NCBI GenBank assembly: GCA_017936985.1
Contig: JAGBEM010000023.1
Span: 1-8,947 of the forward strand
DNA length: 8,947 nucleotides
Source: Oscillospiraceae bacterium
GTDB lineage: Bacteria; Bacillota_A; Clostridia; Oscillospirales; Oscillospiraceae
Direction: 5' to 3'
In this document: piece after piece, positions 6,990 through 8,947 of the stretch
How the letters are laid out: each line of letters starts with the position of its first letter
Numbering within the stretch: the first letter of the stretch is position 1
Position numbers and translations under genes: made by a program
The notes under the pieces: model-generated
Databases searched by the model: none
Told to the model about the DNA's origin: nothing
The model's input: the letters and a program-made list of their open reading frames with translations, nothing else

Positions 6990-7760
6990 ATGGAAAATAT
7001 CTTTCACGCGGAAGTAAAGCCGGGGCTGTTCATTCTCTGCGATGCCCGGCACAGTCCAACGGACGAGCCAAAATCTCTTGCACCCGGAAAGCCCACCGGC
7101 AATTCCTATCTGGTGGTAGGTGAAGATAAAGCGCTGCTGTTTGATTTGGCTTTGGATAACAAAAATTTGAAAGCATACGCAGAGAATCTTGCCGGGAAGC
7201 CGGTGCAGCTGGTGTTGAGCCATGCCCATGTGGACCATATTTACCATATCACCCAGTTTCCCGAGGTCTGGCTCCACCCCGACGATGAAAAGCTCCTTCG
7301 CAAAGGCGCAATTTTTCAGAAACCCGTCAAAAACTGTCCCCCGCTGCAATACCTGCATGATGGAGATGCCATTGATCTTGGCGGTCGGGTTCTGGATGTG
7401 ATTCACCTGCCGGGACACACGGACGGTAGCATTCTCCTGCTGGACAGAAACACACGCACTCTGCTGGGCGGCGATACCGTGGCTCGGCATCTGCTCCACG
7501 GAATGCACACCAGAATCCCGCCGGAGGAGATCAGCCGCAGGATGGAAGCGCTGAAAGCACTCCCCTTTGATACCATTTACTGCGCCCACGACCGCTGCGC
7601 TCTGCCAAAAGAAAATATCGATCTGATCCAGGAGATTCTGCGCCGTTACCCATCCGAAGGCAATGTCAAAAAGATACCCCTGCCTTGCAAGGTTTTATCT
7701 TTCACTATCGGAACACCGGAGGAGCTGCACTACTGTGATATTGCAGCCGTTGTCCGTTGA
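6990..7760 (+). CDS. Metallo-beta-lactamase-fold hydrolase
   Basis: A 256-residue cytoplasmic metal-dependent hydrolase of the MBL superfamily, in which thioesterases, lactonases and glyoxalase II-like enzymes are common. All metal ligands appear present: HAHVDH (H78, H80, D82, H83), H143 in LPGHTDGS, D162 in LLGGDT and H200 in IYCAHD. The N terminus has no signal peptide, and the GNSYLVVGEDKALLFDLAL opening strand is typical. ATG 6990 is 4 nt after the stop of the serine hydrolase, with AAGGAG (6977-6982) 7 nt upstream; an in-frame ATG at 6918 lies inside that gene. It is the last gene of the rightward operon. Its place beside three ester-type hydrolases suggests a lactone, thioester or other acyl substrate from the same pathway, but this is inference. 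No obvious U-tract terminator follows directly; a weak stem (AGGAAT 7761-7766 with ATTCCT 7783-7788) sits after the stop. Confidence 0.9.
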   Translation: MENIFHAEVKPGLFILCDARHSPTDEPKSLAPGKPTGNSYLVVGEDKALLFDLALDNKNLKAYAENLAGKPVQLVLSHAHVDHIYHITQFPEVWLHPDDEKLLRKGAIFQKPVKNCPPLQYLHDGDAIDLGGRVLDVIHLPGHTDGSILLLDRNTRTLLGGDTVARHLLHGMHTRIPPEEISRRMEALKALPFDTIYCAHDRCALPKENIDLIQEILRRYPSEGNVKKIPLPCKVLSFTIGTPEELHYCDIAAVVR

Positions 7761-7828
7761 AGGAATAGTAGTACTGCTGAACATTCCTCTCGCAAAACTG
7801 CTTGAGGATAATTGATTATTCCTAAGTA

Positions 7829-7857
7829 TTGCATTGGATCGGCAGCTATGATATAAT
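7829..7857 (+). promoter_or_regulatory. Extended -10 promoter-like site (TTGCAT, 17 bp, TGA-TATAAT)
   Basis: A perfect TATAAT (7852-7857) preceded by TG at the extended -10 position, with a partial -35 TTGCAT (7829-7834) at 17-bp spacing. The predicted start is near 7864. No rightward gene lies downstream in the window, so any product would be a short RNA or a very small peptide. Confidence 0.35.
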
Positions 7858-7963
7858 TACTGTATGCTAAATGAATGTTCGTGGAGTGGTCCAGAATTGC
7901 GGTCAAAGTTATTCAAACCGTGACCAACTTTTGACCAACAAAACTCGGGTAAAATAAAATAAC

Positions 7964-7972
7964 TGGTATAAT
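7964..7972 (+). promoter_or_regulatory. Extended -10 promoter-like site (TGG-TATAAT)
   Basis: A perfect TATAAT (7967-7972) with an extended TG, but no good -35 at normal spacing. The predicted start is near 7979. Transcription from here would meet the strong terminator at 8065-8106 and yield an RNA of about 125-130 nt. Confidence 0.35.
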
Positions 7973-8064
7973 AGCACTACATCTTGAACGCTAATGTACC
8001 AGTAACCACTATATATCCACAAAACCAAAAAACCGCCATCGAGTGGGAGTGACCATTTCAACAG

Positions 8065-8106
8065 AAAAGCACCGTCATTTGCGCTTTTGCAAATGGCGGT
8101 GCTTTT
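8065..8106. terminator. Probable bidirectional intrinsic terminator
   Basis: AGCACCGTCATTTGC (8068-8082) pairs with GCAAATGGCGGTGCT (8089-8103) around a 6-nt loop, with one mismatch that is a U-G wobble in the rightward RNA. The flanking AAA (8065-8067) and TTT (8104-8106) extend the stem and supply a short U-tract on either strand (TTTTAT rightward, TTTTCTG leftward). It sits between the convergent MBL operon and flotillin gene, as expected for a shared terminator. Confidence 0.75.
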
Positions 8107-8109
8107 ATA

Positions 8110-8146
8110 CTTTGGAGCATCCTTACAATGCAAGGATGCTCCAAAG
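8110..8146. repeat. Perfect 15-bp stem-loop directly after the flotillin stop
   Basis: CTTTGGAGCATCCTT (8110-8124) and AAGGATGCTCCAAAG (8132-8146) are exact reverse complements around a 7-nt loop. It begins 4 nt after the flotillin stop codon in the leftward direction and is followed by only 3 nt before the terminator stem. It has no U-tract, so it may protect the flotillin mRNA 3' end or work in tandem with the terminator. Confidence 0.6.
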
Positions 8147-8150
8147 CCGT

Positions 8151-8947
8151 TTATTCAATTACCGGCTCTTCCGGATGGAAGCTCGGTGCTTCCACAGTAT
8201 TCTGCGCTTGGGGTACAATTACCACAGGGGGCTGATTGTCAGCAGCCAATTTGCCGCCCAGGGCACCCATGAGCAGGCTCTTCAGATCAATGCCCATACC
8301 AGCACTGATGCCCTCGGTAACCTGGGTCGTACCATTGACGATGTCCGCCAACAGCTTAGCGCTGTTGCCCTCACCATACATGGTGATCTTATCGACCTTA
8401 CTGAGAGGTTCTGCCACATTCTTGGCAATTTCAGGCAGCGCGCTCATGATCATTTCCACGACCGCTGCCTCGCCGTACTTACGCATAGCTTCGGCCTTCT
8501 TATCGATACCTTCTGCCTCTGCCAAAGCCTTGGCCCGGATGGCTTCTGCCTCTGCCTTACCTACAGCTGCGATACCCTCCGCCTCCTGCTCTCTCGCAAA
8601 GCGCTGTGCCTCCGCCATCTTCATCTCGGCAGCAGCCTGCTGCTCCTGCTCAAAGCGTTTTGCTTCTGCATCCTTCTGCCGCTTGAACAGTTCTGCCTGG
8701 GCTTCCTGTTCCTGGCGGTAACGTTCCGCATCTGCCTTGGCGCGAATCTCCGCGTCCAGGGTCTGCTTTCTGACTTCTACCTCGCGAGCCTTCAGCTCTG
8801 CTTCTCTTTCAGCCTTTGCAATATTTGCATTGGCAGAGGTAACCTCAATGGTCTTACGCTGTTCCTGCTCCTGAATGGAATAAGCTGCGTCTGCCTCAGC
8901 CTTTTTAACATCAGACTGCTGCTTCAGTTCAGCCTGACGGATAGCCA
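8151..8947 (-). CDS. Flotillin-family (SPFH) membrane scaffold protein, C-terminal part (264 residues; 5' end beyond right edge)
   Basis: A membrane-microdomain scaffold protein of the flotillin/YqiK type. The frame is open from base 8945 to TAA 8153-8151, so the Met encoded at 8624 is internal and not the start. The visible part begins in the flotillin domain's Ala/Glu/Lys-rich helical region: AIRQAELKQQSDVKKAEADA, RKTIEVTSANANIAKAEREA, then repeated AE/KAEA heptad-like units that form a long coiled coil. It then passes through EGIAAVGKAEAEAIRAKALA and YGEAAVVEMIMSALPEIAKN, the conserved flotillin C-terminal segment, and KVDKITMYGEGNSAKLLADI. It ends in a Gly-rich oligomer tail and a Pro-rich end. 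The N-terminal membrane hairpin and SPFH domain are outside the window. It converges on the MBL operon with no visible functional link. Confidence 0.92.
   Translation of the reverse strand, partial: AIRQAELKQQSDVKKAEADAAYSIQEQEQRKTIEVTSANANIAKAEREAELKAREVEVRKQTLDAEIRAKADAERYRQEQEAQAELFKRQKDAEAKRFEQEQQAAAEMKMAEAQRFAREQEAEGIAAVGKAEAEAIRAKALAEAEGIDKKAEAMRKYGEAAVVEMIMSALPEIAKNVAEPLSKVDKITMYGEGNSAKLLADIVNGTTQVTEGISAGMGIDLKSLLMGALGGKLAADNQPPVVIVPQAQNTVEAPSFHPEEPVIE

Larger units (their letters stand above)
7761..8067. other. Gene-free spacer with promoter-like sites and short inverted repeats
   Basis: I see no convincing protein gene here. It is more AT-rich than its flanks. It holds two extended -10 sites pointing right, an imperfect inverted repeat (7901-7910 with 7926-7936) and a 7-bp inverted repeat ACTGGTA/TACCAGT (7962-7968, 7997-8003). 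The small frames in it (for example leftward 7909-8133 and rightward 7864-7923) have no ribosome binding site or recognisable family. It may hold a small RNA or be the remnant of an older insertion; neither is shown. Confidence 0.4.

Noticed and set aside
7761..7788. Weak hairpin directly after the MBL stop as the operon terminator
   Set aside because: Only a 6-bp outer stem with asymmetric interior and no U-tract; the stem at 8065-8106 is a far better terminator.
7761..8067. Possible mobile-element or attachment-site remnant
   Set aside because: No transposase or integrase fragment, no paired terminal inverted repeats and no target duplication could be found; the inverted repeats are short and local.
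7909..8133. Leftward 74-codon open frame in the spacer
   Set aside because: It runs through the terminator hairpin, lacks a Shine-Dalgarno and has no recognisable domain.
8236..8721. Rightward 161-codon Ser/Ala-rich open frame
   Set aside because: Antisense to the Ala/Glu-rich coiled coil of the flotillin gene, where GCN-rich codons suppress stops on the other strand.
1..8947. CRISPR array, tRNA or rRNA genes
   Set aside because: No regularly spaced direct repeats, cloverleaf-like stretches or rRNA-like sequence were seen on either strand.

Overview
The window looks like a chromosomal segment of a mid-GC anaerobic Firmicute, probably a gut Clostridia/Oscillospirales-type bacterium. This rests on strong GGAGG-type ribosome binding sites, tightly packed and translationally coupled genes, sigma-A-like promoters, and a gene repertoire (GPH symporter, GH78 rhamnosidase, tannase-like esterase, small TetR regulator) common in plant-glycan and plant-phenolic users of the gut. 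Species cannot be named from the sequence.

Layout. A left-pointing operon runs from about 5190 to beyond base 1: alpha/beta-hydrolase esterase (4156-5115), tannase/feruloyl-esterase-family hydrolase (2603-4156), GPH-family cation symporter (1128-2600), and the first 356 residues of an alpha-L-rhamnosidase (1-1069, cut by the window edge). A divergent right-pointing operon carries a TetR-type regulator (5280-5792), a beta-lactamase-fold serine hydrolase (5789-6985) and a metallo-beta-lactamase-fold hydrolase (6990-7760). The 164-bp divergent spacer holds two apparently face-to-face promoters, a short dyad that could be the TetR operator, and several repeats. A gene-free stretch of about 390 bp (7761-8150) follows, with two extended -10 promoter-like sites, short inverted repeats and two strong hairpins, one of them a probable bidirectional terminator. 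A left-pointing flotillin-family gene (8151 to beyond 8947, 3' half only) closes the window and looks unrelated to the hydrolase locus.

How the genes may work together (inference). None of the hydrolase N termini visible here has a signal peptide, and the only transporter is a GPH symporter. The simplest model is uptake of an intact small acylated glycoside, followed by cytoplasmic removal of ester groups by up to three serine hydrolases, lactone or thioester opening by the MBL enzyme, and removal of terminal L-rhamnose by the GH78 enzyme. The TetR protein would sense the substrate or a released aromatic or acyl product and control both arms from the shared spacer. Acylated rhamnosides such as phenylpropanoid glycosides, flavonoid rhamnosides or decorated pectic fragments fit, but the sequence does not identify the substrate.
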